A stretch of 64,000 nucleotides of DNA from an uncultured Pelagibacteraceae bacterium (GTDB lineage Bacteria > Pseudomonadota > Alphaproteobacteria > Pelagibacterales > Pelagibacteraceae), in NCBI GenBank assembly GCA_902586025.1, contig CACIFV010000001.1, positions 186,001 to 250,000 on the forward strand, in the 5' to 3' direction. Positions 30,193 through 39,679 of the stretch are shown piece by piece. Both the position numbers and the translations under genes were made by a program. The notes beneath the pieces were generated by a model that was not told where the DNA came from, did not search any database, and saw only the letters and a list, made by a program, of their open reading frames with translations. Numbering within the stretch: position 1 is the first letter of the stretch; each line of letters starts with the position of its first letter.

Positions 30193-31272
30193 ATGCTCAA
30201 ATATAATACTTCTAAAAACATAAAAGAATATTTTTTAGCATTAATAGGTAGTTATAAAGCTCTATTTATAGGTCTAGTCGGTGGATACTTAGGTACATTA
30301 ATAAATTTACCCTTACCATGGTTGTTAGGATCTTTAGGTTTAAATTTATGTTTCGCATTTACGAATTATAAAATAGTTTTTCCAACTAAATTATTAAATC
30401 CTATATTTTTAATTGTTGGTATAATTCTGGGAGGAACACTAAATGTAACATTATTGTATAAAATCCATTTATGGATTTTCTCATCATTAGCAATGTTGGT
30501 CTGTACAATAGTTAGTACTATTCTTGCTGGTTATTATTTTTTTAAAGTTTGTAAATTTAGTAAATTTATTTCAGTTTTGGCAGCTCTTCCAGGTGCATTT
30601 GTTCCAATATCTGCAGCCTTATTGGAATTTGGTAAAAGCAAAAATGATAAAGGTGTTTTGATCCCTCAGGCTACAAGAGTGATATTTATCGTTAGTTTTG
30701 TTCCTATTTTTTTTATAAATAATTTAGGCTTCTCAGAAATCACAGGTTACAATTATGAAAATATCTATAATGAAAGATATTTTTTAGAAATATTTTTTTT
30801 ATTAATAATCTGTTTCATTTTTGCGAATATACTAAAAAAATATAAGATTCCTTCTCCAACTTTAGTTGGCTCAATGGCTTTATCTGGAGTTTTTTATACC
30901 TTTGAAATAATTAATGCCAGATTTCCAGATGCATTTATAAATATTGCTTTTATATTTCTTGGAACAGCTTTGGGCACAAGGTTAAACGGTTTGAAAATTA
31001 AAGAATTACTTTTTTTTATTTTCCATGGAATTATAGTTAGTTCAATTTTAGTAATTGTTGCAATGATAACTGCTTATTTGCTTACTTATATAGGGTTTGA
31101 ATTTATACCAACTTTTTTAAGTTTTGCTCCTGGAGGAATTCATGAGATGGTAGTTATTAGTGTTGCTTACAACATTGATCCAATATTTGTGAGCTACCAT
31201 CATTTTTTAAGAATTTTCATAATAGTTTTATTTTTGCCTTTTTTATTATCAAAATTTAGAAAAACTAATTAA
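30193..31272 (+). CDS. AbrB family membrane protein
   Basis: Duplicated AbrB topology (LPLPWLLGSLG, ALPGAFVPISAALLEFGK, FAPGGIHEMVVISVAYNIDPIFVSYHHFLRI). Confidence 0.88.
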   Translation: MLKYNTSKNIKEYFLALIGSYKALFIGLVGGYLGTLINLPLPWLLGSLGLNLCFAFTNYKIVFPTKLLNPIFLIVGIILGGTLNVTLLYKIHLWIFSSLAMLVCTIVSTILAGYYFFKVCKFSKFISVLAALPGAFVPISAALLEFGKSKNDKGVLIPQATRVIFIVSFVPIFFINNLGFSEITGYNYENIYNERYFLEIFFLLIICFIFANILKKYKIPSPTLVGSMALSGVFYTFEIINARFPDAFINIAFIFLGTALGTRLNGLKIKELLFFIFHGIIVSSILVIVAMITAYLLTYIGFEFIPTFLSFAPGGIHEMVVISVAYNIDPIFVSYHHFLRIFIIVLFLPFLLSKFRKTN

Positions 31273-32206
31273 TGGATTCTTGCATTTTTTGAAATACTTT
31301 ATCAGCAGAAAGTTTAGCCAAATCTGAAACTTGAATTGCTTTAAAGTATTCTCGTTCAATACTAACTTTTTGAGCAGTAGTGTGTGATCCAAATAAAACT
31401 AAACCTTTTACATTTAAGTGTGCTGCCATATGTGCTGGACCAGTATCATTGGAGATAACAAAATAACTATCTTTTATTAATGATGAAAGTTGAGAAATAC
31501 TTAATGCTTTATCATTATTTAAAATAATATTAGCATCAATATCTTTTGCTAATTTTATTTCATTTGGGCCAGGAGCTATTAAAATTTGAATTTTATCTTC
31601 AAAAGTAGATTTAATTTTTTTAATTAATTCATTGTAATATGGCCATCTTTTTATGGTTAAATGAGACGATGAAAAAGGAAATAAAATTATATACTTGTTT
31701 AAATTATATTTTTTTTTGATTTCTGAAATATTTTCACAGCTCCAAGAAAAGTCTGGTTTTGTTACCTTATCAGTTTTAATTCCAGAAACATTTAATTGAT
31801 GTTCAAAGCGATTTAGAACAGTGTCTTTATCAAAATCTGTCTTATTAGTTCCCTCTGGAAGAGTTGTTTCAGTTGAGGACCAAATATCTGATGAAGCTTT
31901 GGGGTAAAGAATTTTTTTGTAAAAACTTGTTCTTTTAGAATTTTGAAGATCATAAACTTTAATAAATTTATATTTTTTTATCTTTCTCATTAATAAATAT
32001 AAATAAATTAGGTTAAACCTAGAGAGCCTTTTATCTAAAATTACATCAGTTATATTTGGATTTTTTTTTAATAAATTATAATATGGCTTAGTCGACAGTA
32101 TATATAGATCATCATTTGGATGGTTGTCAGATATATCTTGAATTGCACCACTTGCTTGAGCTATATCACCCAAGGAACCATGTTTTATAATAAGTATGTT
32201 AGACAT
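31265..32206 (-). CDS. Glycosyltransferase family 9 (heptosyltransferase-like)
   Basis: ILIIKHGSLGDIAQASGAI, FSSSHLTIKRWPYYNELI, VISNDTGPAHMAAHL, LFGSHTTAQK. Confidence 0.9.
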   Translation of the reverse strand: MSNILIIKHGSLGDIAQASGAIQDISDNHPNDDLYILSTKPYYNLLKKNPNITDVILDKRLSRFNLIYLYLLMRKIKKYKFIKVYDLQNSKRTSFYKKILYPKASSDIWSSTETTLPEGTNKTDFDKDTVLNRFEHQLNVSGIKTDKVTKPDFSWSCENISEIKKKYNLNKYIILFPFSSSHLTIKRWPYYNELIKKIKSTFEDKIQILIAPGPNEIKLAKDIDANIILNNDKALSISQLSSLIKDSYFVISNDTGPAHMAAHLNVKGLVLFGSHTTAQKVSIEREYFKAIQVSDLAKLSADKVFQKMQESIN

Positions 32207-32238
32207 ATTTTTAACAACTTAACATAATATCAATTTAT

Positions 32239-32628
32239 ATGAATAAAATTTTAGTAGAAGTATCAGTTGGAGAATTGCTGGATAAAATTTCGATTTTAGA
32301 AATTAAATCTGAAAAAATTAAAGATCCTGAGAAACTAAACTTTATAATTGATGAATATAATATTTTGAAAGATCAATTAAATACAAATATTAAAAATTAC
32401 AGTGAAATTGAAACTTTATATAACTCGCTAAAAGAAATTAATTCAAAGCTTTGGGTAATAGAGGATGACAAAAGACTTTGCGAAAAAAACTCTGACTTTG
32501 GTGAAAAATTTATTAAATTATCAAGAGATGTTCACTTCTTAAATGATGAACGAGCAAAATTAAAATTAGAAATAAATAATAAAACAGGTTCTAAAATTAA
32601 AGAAATTAAAGAATACACAAAATATTAA
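32239..32628 (+). CDS. DUF6165-like protein
   Basis: ILVEVSVGELLDKISILEIKSEKIKD...KLNFIIDEYNIL. Confidence 0.65.
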   Translation: MNKILVEVSVGELLDKISILEIKSEKIKDPEKLNFIIDEYNILKDQLNTNIKNYSEIETLYNSLKEINSKLWVIEDDKRLCEKNSDFGEKFIKLSRDVHFLNDERAKLKLEINNKTGSKIKEIKEYTKY

Positions 32629-32630
32629 TT

Positions 32631-33353
32631 TTATTCCCAGTCAAACCTTTGAAAAGAGTCAAATATCTTAAAAATACCTTGCGACCACTGATTACAAACT
32701 TTGGAAAACTCAGGGTCATTCATATTTAAGCATTTAAGTGATGCTATTTTGATTTCATCTTTTTTGATAACAGCAAAGTCTATAGGCGGTCCAACTGTTA
32801 GATCACTTTTTAATGTAGAGTCCATTGATATCAGTGCGCATCTCGATGCATCGCCAATTGAGACTTTTGGTGTGATTACCCTATCTAAAATAGGTTTCCC
32901 ATATTTTACTTCTCCAATAACTAAATATGGTTTGCTATCTGCTGGACGAATATAATTACCTTGCGGGTAAACTAAATATAATTGTGGTGGTTGATCTTTT
33001 ATTTGACCACCAACAATAAAGGTTGAGCCTAGTAAAACACTATCAGTATTAATTCCTTGAGGTGAAGAATGTTCAATATTTAAGGAGCCTATATACGAAG
33101 CAATTTGCTCAAAATCACTGCATGTATTTAAATTCATAATACCTGTTTCACTTTTTAAATCTTTTTTTATTGAATTATAAACTGCCTGGGAAGTTCCAAG
33201 ATTTCCTGAAGTGACTATTACAATTGATCTATCCCCAACATCATGTGTTAGCATTTTGGAGTATATATTTACATTATCAAGTCCAGCGTTTGTTCTAGAG
33301 TCTGATGCAAATACTAATCCGGTCTCTGTTTTAATACCAATACAATAAGTCAT
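32631..33353 (-). CDS. Anbu-type proteasome-like peptidase
   Basis: MTYCIGIKTETGLVFASDSRTNAGLDNVNIYSKM; Thr after the initiator Met; likely start 33353 (the ORF track extends to 33359). Confidence 0.88.
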   Translation of the reverse strand: MTYCIGIKTETGLVFASDSRTNAGLDNVNIYSKMLTHDVGDRSIVIVTSGNLGTSQAVYNSIKKDLKSETGIMNLNTCSDFEQIASYIGSLNIEHSSPQGINTDSVLLGSTFIVGGQIKDQPPQLYLVYPQGNYIRPADSKPYLVIGEVKYGKPILDRVITPKVSIGDASRCALISMDSTLKSDLTVGPPIDFAVIKKDEIKIASLKCLNMNDPEFSKVCNQWSQGIFKIFDSFQRFDWE

Positions 33354-33467
33354 GATCAATTAACTGTTTAAATTATATGTTATTACAATAAAACCCATTT
33401 ATTTCATATCAGGTATCTAATTTAATCATTTGCTTATTTGAGACTTATGTAAAAAAATTAAGTAAAT

Positions 33468-34916
33468 ATGTCAGATTTTTGGAAAAATTATGATTCAAAA
33501 TCAACTTTTGACGGATACATTAGCAAAGATAAAAAGTTAAGAAGTCATGCTAAAATTATTTCAAGTATTCTCGAAAAATATGGAAAAAAAAGACTTCAAG
33601 AAATTGAGTTAAATTGCCAAAGTACAATAAATGCTAGAGGAATAAATTTTAGAGTTTACTCTGCAAGTAATAGAGCGGAAGAAAAAAAATGGCCTTTAGA
33701 TATTATACCAAGAATTATAACGAAATCGCAATGGAAAACAGTATCTATAGGATTATCCCAAAGAATTAAGGCGTTAAATTTATTTATAGATGATGTCTAT
33801 AATCAAAAAAAAATATTTAAGGACAAAATAATTCCAAAAGAATTAGTTTTTAATTCTCCACAATATTTGAAAGAATGCGATGGTTTTTCACCAAAACATA
33901 AGGCTTGGGCTAATATTTCTGGAACAGATTTAATTAAAAATATAAATGGTAATTTTTTAGTGCTTGAGGATAATCTTAGGGTTCCATCTGGTGTTTCATA
34001 TATGTTGGAAAATCGAATGGTAATGAGAGATATTTTCCCTGAATTATTTACAAGATATAAGGTATCTTCAGTTCATCAGTATGCGAATAAATTATATAAT
34101 TGCATGACTGAATGCATTCCTAAAAAAACTAATAATCCACATATGGTTTTATTAACTCCAGGAGTTTATAATTCAGCTTATTTTGAACACGAATTTTTAG
34201 CAGAACAAATGGGTATTGCTTTAGTTGAGGGCAAAGACCTATTTGTTGAAAATGACAATGTCTATATGAAAACTGTCAAAGGGCCTCTAAAGGTAGATTG
34301 TATATATAGAAGATTAGATGATAATTTTATTGATCCAAAAGTATTCTTTAAAGGGTCTCTTTTAGGAGTTCCTGGTCTATTTAAATGCTGGAGAAAAGGT
34401 AATGTGGGTATCATAAACGCATTAGGAACTGGTGTCGCAGATGATAAAGCAGTCTATTCGTATGTAGAAAAGATGATTGTATATTATTTAGGTGAACAAC
34501 CAAAAATTGATCAGGTTGAAACTTTTTTATGTAATATAAAAACACATAGAAATCATGTTATTTCAAATATATCCAAATTAGTTGTAAAACCGGCTAATGC
34601 ATCTGGTGGATATGGTATCATGATTGGCCCTAAAGCATCTAAAAAAGAAAAAGATGAAATGATAAAAAAAATTAAGAGAGATCCAAGAAATTATATTGCA
34701 CAACCATTAGAAATTTTATCAACGGTACCTACAATCACACCTGATAACATTGAACCAAGACATTTAGATTTAAGACCTTTTATTTTAACAGGTAAATCAA
34801 CGTATGTTACAACAGGTGGATTAACTAGAGTTGCTCTAAAAAAAGGCAGTACGATAGTTAATAGTTCTCAAGGTGGTGGATCAAAAGATACATTGATTGT
34901 GGATAGCAGGAATTAA
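33468..34916 (+). CDS. Circularly permuted type-2 ATP-grasp protein (COG2308-like)
   Basis: LEDNLRVPSGVSYMLENR, HMVLLTPGVYNSAYFEHEFLAEQMGIALVEG, VVKPANASGGYGIMIG, RHLDLRPFIL. Confidence 0.9.
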   Translation: MSDFWKNYDSKSTFDGYISKDKKLRSHAKIISSILEKYGKKRLQEIELNCQSTINARGINFRVYSASNRAEEKKWPLDIIPRIITKSQWKTVSIGLSQRIKALNLFIDDVYNQKKIFKDKIIPKELVFNSPQYLKECDGFSPKHKAWANISGTDLIKNINGNFLVLEDNLRVPSGVSYMLENRMVMRDIFPELFTRYKVSSVHQYANKLYNCMTECIPKKTNNPHMVLLTPGVYNSAYFEHEFLAEQMGIALVEGKDLFVENDNVYMKTVKGPLKVDCIYRRLDDNFIDPKVFFKGSLLGVPGLFKCWRKGNVGIINALGTGVADDKAVYSYVEKMIVYYLGEQPKIDQVETFLCNIKTHRNHVISNISKLVVKPANASGGYGIMIGPKASKKEKDEMIKKIKRDPRNYIAQPLEILSTVPTITPDNIEPRHLDLRPFILTGKSTYVTTGGLTRVALKKGSTIVNSSQGGGSKDTLIVDSRN

Positions 34917-35698
34917 ATTAAACTTGGTATTATTTTTCTTAAATCCATAGAGAGCTTGGGGTTAATTTTTGAATAAATTACACCCTTCCCTAATTTTTTT
35001 AATGCCAAAATTTTCCCATCTGGAGAAATAATTGTTGTATGACCAAATGTTTCTCTTTTAGGTGTATTTTTACCTGTTTGAGCTGGCGCAAAAATATAGC
35101 AAAAATTTTCAATCGCTCTTGCTCTTAAAAGTGTTAACCAATGTTTTTGTCCTGTAAACTTTGTGAAAGCTGATGGAACGGCTATAAAACTTAAATTTTT
35201 TTTTGATAGATTCCTATAAAGTTCAGGAAATCTCAGATCAAAACAGATTGTAAAACCTATTTTGCCCCAAGGTAAATTAGCCGTGATTAATTTATTTCCT
35301 GCTTTAAAAGTTTTACTTTCTCTATGTTGCTCTTTATTTGGAATTTTAACATCAAACATATTAATTTTATCATAATATTTGACAATTTTTCCATTTGGTC
35401 CAACCAGTATAGATCTATTTCTGAGTTTGTTTTTAACCTTAACACAAATTGATCCGAGTAAAATCCATTTCTTATATTTTTTTGAAACTTCTCTAATTTT
35501 CTTCAAAATTGGATCTTTATTCATTTCAAATGAATATTTAAAAAGTATTTCTCTACTACTAGACATTAAGGAAGAAGTTTCAGGTGTAATAATTAAATCA
35601 GAATTATTTTTTATAGCTTGATTTACATATTTAACAATATCTTTAAAATTATTTTCATAATTTTCTCCACTAGATAATTGTATGCATGCTATTTTCAT
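34913..35698 (-). CDS. Carbon-nitrogen hydrolase (nitrilase superfamily, Nit1-like)
   Basis: ITPETS, YDKINMFDVKIPNKEQHRESKTFKAG, GFTICFDLRFPELYRNL, RARAIENFCYIFAPAQTG. Confidence 0.88.
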   Translation of the reverse strand: MKIACIQLSSGENYENNFKDIVKYVNQAIKNNSDLIITPETSSLMSSSREILFKYSFEMNKDPILKKIREVSKKYKKWILLGSICVKVKNKLRNRSILVGPNGKIVKYYDKINMFDVKIPNKEQHRESKTFKAGNKLITANLPWGKIGFTICFDLRFPELYRNLSKKNLSFIAVPSAFTKFTGQKHWLTLLRARAIENFCYIFAPAQTGKNTPKRETFGHTTIISPDGKILALKKLGKGVIYSKINPKLSMDLRKIIPSLI

Positions 35699-36372
35699 GT
35701 TTGAAACCCATATTTTTTTTCTAAATATTTAATAACATTATGAATTATAAAAGTCATAAACAAATAAATACCTCCTGCCACAATAAATACTTCTACTGGC
35801 TTAAACGTAGTTGAAATTATATATTTTGCGACACCAGTTAAGTCCATAAGTGTGACTGTGCTTGCCAAAGATGTGCCTTTAAGCATTAAAATAATTTCAT
35901 TACCATAAGCTGGTAAAGATTGTTTAATTGCTATAGGAATTTGTATTTTTGTAAAAATAATTTTTGAAGGTATCCCTAAACTTCTTCCAGCTTCTAAATA
36001 TCCTGGTTTTATAGTTTGAAAAGCTGATCTCAATATTTCTGATGTATAGGCGCCAGTATTTAATGAAAATGCTATTATCGCACACCAATATGGTTCTTTT
36101 AAAACAACCCATAAAAAGGTTGTTCTTAAATATTCAATTTGACCTAAACCAAAATATATTATGAAAATTTGAACCAATAGAGGTGTACCTCTAAAAATAT
36201 ATGAGTATCCATAAGCAAATTTATTAATCAACTTATTATTATTCATTCTCAAGATTGCAAAACCTAATCCAATAAAAAGACCGACAATAAGAGATACAGA
36301 CAATAGTTTAAGAGTAATCAAAGTTGCATTTAGCAACTTTGGAAAACTACTTATCATTAATTCAATATCCAT
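35695..36372 (-). CDS. Polar amino acid ABC transporter permease
   Basis: HisM/GlnP-type: YSYIFRGTPLLVQIFIIYFGL, EAGRSLGIPSKIIF. Confidence 0.9.
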   Translation of the reverse strand: MDIELMISSFPKLLNATLITLKLLSVSLIVGLFIGLGFAILRMNNNKLINKFAYGYSYIFRGTPLLVQIFIIYFGLGQIEYLRTTFLWVVLKEPYWCAIIAFSLNTGAYTSEILRSAFQTIKPGYLEAGRSLGIPSKIIFTKIQIPIAIKQSLPAYGNEIILMLKGTSLASTVTLMDLTGVAKYIISTTFKPVEVFIVAGGIYLFMTFIIHNVIKYLEKKYGFQT

Positions 36373-37064
36373 TAGTAACCTTTGCTATATTTTGTTTCTA
36401 ATCTATTTAATAATTGCATGCTTAAAAATGTAAGTATTAAATATAAAACTGCTGCAAATGAGTAAAAAAATAATGGATCTCTAGTTGAGCCAGCAGCAAT
36501 ATAAGATTGTCTCATTATTTCAACTAAACCAGTTACAGATATTAGAGAAGTGTCTTTCAAAGTAATTTGCCAAACATTGCTTAAGTTTGGTATTGCTAGT
36601 CTTAACATTTGAGGCAAAATAATTTTAAAGAAGTAAATATATTTATTAAAACCTAAAACTTTTGCAGCTTCGAACTGACCTTTATCAATTGATTGTAGGG
36701 CCCCTCTAAATACTTCAGTCGAGTACGCTCCCGATATTATCCCTATCGAAAATGAACCTGTTAGAAAAGCATTAATTTCAATATATTCATTATAACCAAA
36801 TATAGAAGCAACAAACATAATTGCTCCGCTTCCACCAAAGAAAAATAAATAAATTACAAGAAGCTCGGGTACACCTCTAATAACAGTGGTGTATGCATTA
36901 CCAATAGAGTTAAGAACTTTGTTATTAGATAATTTTAATGGAGTAAATAAAGCAGCAAATAAAAAGCCTATTATCATTGCGGTTATTGAAACCGCAATTG
37001 TCATTAAGGTTGCAAAGAATAATTCGTCTCCCCAACCTTTATCACCAAAATATAGAAGTTCCAT
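36372..37064 (-). CDS. Polar amino acid ABC transporter permease
   Basis: HisQ-type: YTTVIRGVPELLVIYLFFFG, EAAKVLGFNKYIYFFKIILPQMLRLAIPNLSNVW. Confidence 0.9.
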   Translation of the reverse strand: MELLYFGDKGWGDELFFATLMTIAVSITAMIIGFLFAALFTPLKLSNNKVLNSIGNAYTTVIRGVPELLVIYLFFFGGSGAIMFVASIFGYNEYIEINAFLTGSFSIGIISGAYSTEVFRGALQSIDKGQFEAAKVLGFNKYIYFFKIILPQMLRLAIPNLSNVWQITLKDTSLISVTGLVEIMRQSYIAAGSTRDPLFFYSFAAVLYLILTFLSMQLLNRLETKYSKGY

Positions 37065-37070
37065 AATATA

Positions 37071-37090
37071 GGTGGCTAACTATAGCCACC
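37071..37090. terminator. Hairpin between amino-acid binding protein and permease
   Basis: GGTGGCTA-ACTA-TAGCCACC perfect 8-bp stem; no U tract. Confidence 0.7.
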
Positions 37091-37103
37091 CATAAATAAT
37101 TTA

Positions 37104-37931
37104 TTACATAGAAGCGTCAAAACCAAAATGTTTTATAGCAAGCTTACTAATAATGCCATCATCTCTAGCTTTATCAATTGCTGCATTAAAATCATTTAAT
37201 AATTTCGAGTCACCTTTTCTAATACCAACTCCAACACCATTACCAAAATCTCCACCTGCAAATGTTGGTCCAGTTAATACAACTCCTTTACCAGATTTCT
37301 CTGCATAATCTGTAAAAGCAACAGCTGCAGCTAGTGCTGCATCTATTCTACCAGCAGATAAATCTAAGTTTACTTCATCTTGAGTTTTGTAAGTTCTTAT
37401 TTTTACATTACCCATTAAACCAGACTCTAAGAAATTCTGGTGAATTGTAGCAGTTTGCACACCAATAGTTTTACCTTTAAATGCTTTTGTCAAAACATCT
37501 AGTGTTGCTTGTTCATCAGCACTCACATCAGATAAATTTATAGCTGACATTGTTTTAAGGCCTTCGTTTTTTGATCCTTTCATTACAGCTAGTGATGCAA
37601 CTTCATCAGCATAACCTTGAGAAAAGTTTATTGTTTTCATTCTCTCACCAGTTATTGACATTCCGGCCATGATGGCATCAAATTTTCTTGAGACTAAAGC
37701 TGGTATCATTCCATCCCAGTCTTGCTCAACAATTGTGCAATCATGATTCATAATTTTGCATAATTCATTTGCTAATTCGACTTCAAAGCCAATCAAATTT
37801 CCTGCTGAGTCTTTGGAATTCCAAGGTGGATATGCACCTTCGGTTCCAATTTTAATTTGATCTGCAATTGAAGAAATTGTTAGGAATGATGATATTAAAA
37901 TACCAAGTCCTAATACTTTTAATTTTTTCAT
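37104..37931 (-). CDS. Polar amino acid ABC transporter substrate-binding protein
   Basis: Signal peptide; IKIGTEGAYPPWNSKDSAGNLIGFEVELANELC...EQDWDGMIPALVSRKFDAIMAGMSIT. Confidence 0.92.
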   Translation of the reverse strand: MKKLKVLGLGILISSFLTISSIADQIKIGTEGAYPPWNSKDSAGNLIGFEVELANELCKIMNHDCTIVEQDWDGMIPALVSRKFDAIMAGMSITGERMKTINFSQGYADEVASLAVMKGSKNEGLKTMSAINLSDVSADEQATLDVLTKAFKGKTIGVQTATIHQNFLESGLMGNVKIRTYKTQDEVNLDLSAGRIDAALAAAVAFTDYAEKSGKGVVLTGPTFAGGDFGNGVGVGIRKGDSKLLNDFNAAIDKARDDGIISKLAIKHFGFDASM

Positions 37932-37990
37932 TTTTTTTCCTCCAAAATTTTGAAGATTATTTCATAAAATTATTGTTTTAAAAAGTAAAA

Positions 37991-39031
37991 TTAATGATTT
38001 ATTGACGAGGAAAAATTCCAAGAACAATCGAAACTTGGTATGTAAACTCTTGAAAGTTTTGTATTTCCAAAATTTTTGTTAAAAACATTTAACCAATTTT
38101 CAACTTGTTTTGGTTTTTTATCTTGGCTTCCAACTTGAGCAGTAATTACACCTTTAGGTTTTAAAATTCTTTCTAAAGATGACATATTTTTTGCAGCTAA
38201 ATCTATGCAAAATTGATCATCGTTAAGATCAACAAAAATTTGATCATAGGTATTATCTTTGACTGATTTAATGCTCTCAAATGCATCACCCCAAACACAT
38301 TTAACTGAATTTTTTTCTGTCGCCTTTTCTCCTATTTTGCTTAAATGTTTATCACATACATCAACAACTTCAGGATCTAATTCATACCAATCTATAAATC
38401 CAAAATTTTGTGAAATACATTCTCTTGCAACACCACCGTCACCTCCACCAATAATTGCAGCTTTCTCTTTATTTGAATTCAAACTAAGACCAGAATTTAC
38501 AAAAGTTGAGCTATATAAATGCTCATCACTCTCAGCAACTTGTATTTCATTATCAATAAATAAAGCTTTTCCAAACTGTTCTAAATCTAATATTTCAATA
38601 TATTGACCTGCTTTGGATTTAAAATTTTCTAATACTTTATTTACAACATAAGATTTTTTTAATCCTGGTGAACTATAGTTATCATGATATAGATCAATCG
38701 TATCTCTGTTAAATTCCTTAATAATGATTTGTTTGTGTTCTATTTCTTCTTTAATTACTTTAAGAGCAACTGATGGTGAAACTTTACTACAAGTAAAAAA
38801 ATCAAAGCTTATAATTTCATTTTCCGGGAAAGTGTGAAAGCTTATATGGCTTTCTGCTAACAGAGCTACCAATGTAAAACCTTGAGGCTCAAATTTATAT
38901 TTTGAGATCTTTAAAACTGTTACTTTTGCTAATTTTGCAATTTTATAAACTAACTTTTCATAAAATGAGGGATCATATTCTTTTTTAGCTCCAATGATAT
39001 CTAGAGTTATATGTTCACCAACTTTTATCAC
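37991..39031 (-). CDS. Fused S-adenosylmethionine decarboxylase - spermidine synthase-like protein
   Basis: N-terminal AdoMetDC motif LAESHISFHTFPENE; C-terminal aminopropyltransferase motifs AAIIGGGDGGVARECI, DPEVVDVCDKHL, YDQIFVDLND. Confidence 0.88.
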   Translation of the reverse strand: MIKVGEHITLDIIGAKKEYDPSFYEKLVYKIAKLAKVTVLKISKYKFEPQGFTLVALLAESHISFHTFPENEIISFDFFTCSKVSPSVALKVIKEEIEHKQIIIKEFNRDTIDLYHDNYSSPGLKKSYVVNKVLENFKSKAGQYIEILDLEQFGKALFIDNEIQVAESDEHLYSSTFVNSGLSLNSNKEKAAIIGGGDGGVARECISQNFGFIDWYELDPEVVDVCDKHLSKIGEKATEKNSVKCVWGDAFESIKSVKDNTYDQIFVDLNDDQFCIDLAAKNMSSLERILKPKGVITAQVGSQDKKPKQVENWLNVFNKNFGNTKLSRVYIPSFDCSWNFSSSINH

Positions 39032-39034
39032 CTA

Positions 39035-39679
39035 TTAACCTCTTTTATAGTTTTTAGCTTTTTTTAAAACTTTATTCATTTCATTTATAGAAAGAATTTT
39101 TGGCTTTCCAAGCTTAAGAGCGGTTATATACTGTAAACTCAAATTTTCAACTTCTTGTGCCAATTCAAAAGCATCAGGTAAATTTTTATCAAATGCAATC
39201 TGACCGTGATTTGCAATCAAGCAGGCTTTTCTGTTATTCAAAGCTTTTAAAATGTTTTTTGAAAGCTCTCTTGTTCCATAAGTTGCGTATTTCGCACATT
39301 TAATATCATTACCTCCCGCGAGTGCAACCATGTAATGAAAAGCTGGAATAGGTTTTTTGTGAACAGATAGAGCTGTTGCATTAGTTGAATGTGTATGAAC
39401 TATTGCTTGAGCATCTTTCTTTTTGATATAAATATCTTGATGAAATCTCCATTCTGACGAAGGTTTATATTTTTTTTCATATTTTCCATCTAGATTTACA
39501 AACACTATATCTTTTACTTTTAGTGATGAGTATTTTTTTCCTGAAGGGGTAATAAGAAAACCATTGTTATGTCTGACTGATATATTGCCGGATCTTAAAG
39601 CTGATAATTTTTTGTCATTAAGCATTTTTGAAAACTTAATAACATCATTTTTCTTTTTATTAGTTTTTGAAGAGACCAT
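39035..39679 (-). CDS. Class II aldolase, FucA-like (candidate methylthioribulose-1-P aldolase; MtnB-like dehydratase is the alternative)
   Basis: SGNISVRHNNGFLITPSGKKYSSL, PSSEWRFHQDIY, AIVHTHSTNATALS, IPAFHYMVALAGGNDIKCAKYATYGTRELS; directly downstream of mtnA. Confidence 0.8.
   Translation of the reverse strand: MVSSKTNKKKNDVIKFSKMLNDKKLSALRSGNISVRHNNGFLITPSGKKYSSLKVKDIVFVNLDGKYEKKYKPSSEWRFHQDIYIKKKDAQAIVHTHSTNATALSVHKKPIPAFHYMVALAGGNDIKCAKYATYGTRELSKNILKALNNRKACLIANHGQIAFDKNLPDAFELAQEVENLSLQYITALKLGKPKILSINEMNKVLKKAKNYKRG

Noticed and set aside
34913-35698. N-carbamoylputrescine amidase feeding the nearby polyamine genes
   Set aside because: Motifs (YDKINMFDVKIP, FDLRFPELYR, RARAIENFCYIFAPAQTG) resemble Nit1-type amidases rather than AguB; no arginine or agmatine pathway genes are adjacent.
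39035-39679. Confident naming as mtnB
   Set aside because: FucA-like motifs and missing mtnC/mtnD in the neighbourhood argue against automatic MtnB assignment; left as class II aldolase pending phylogeny or assay.
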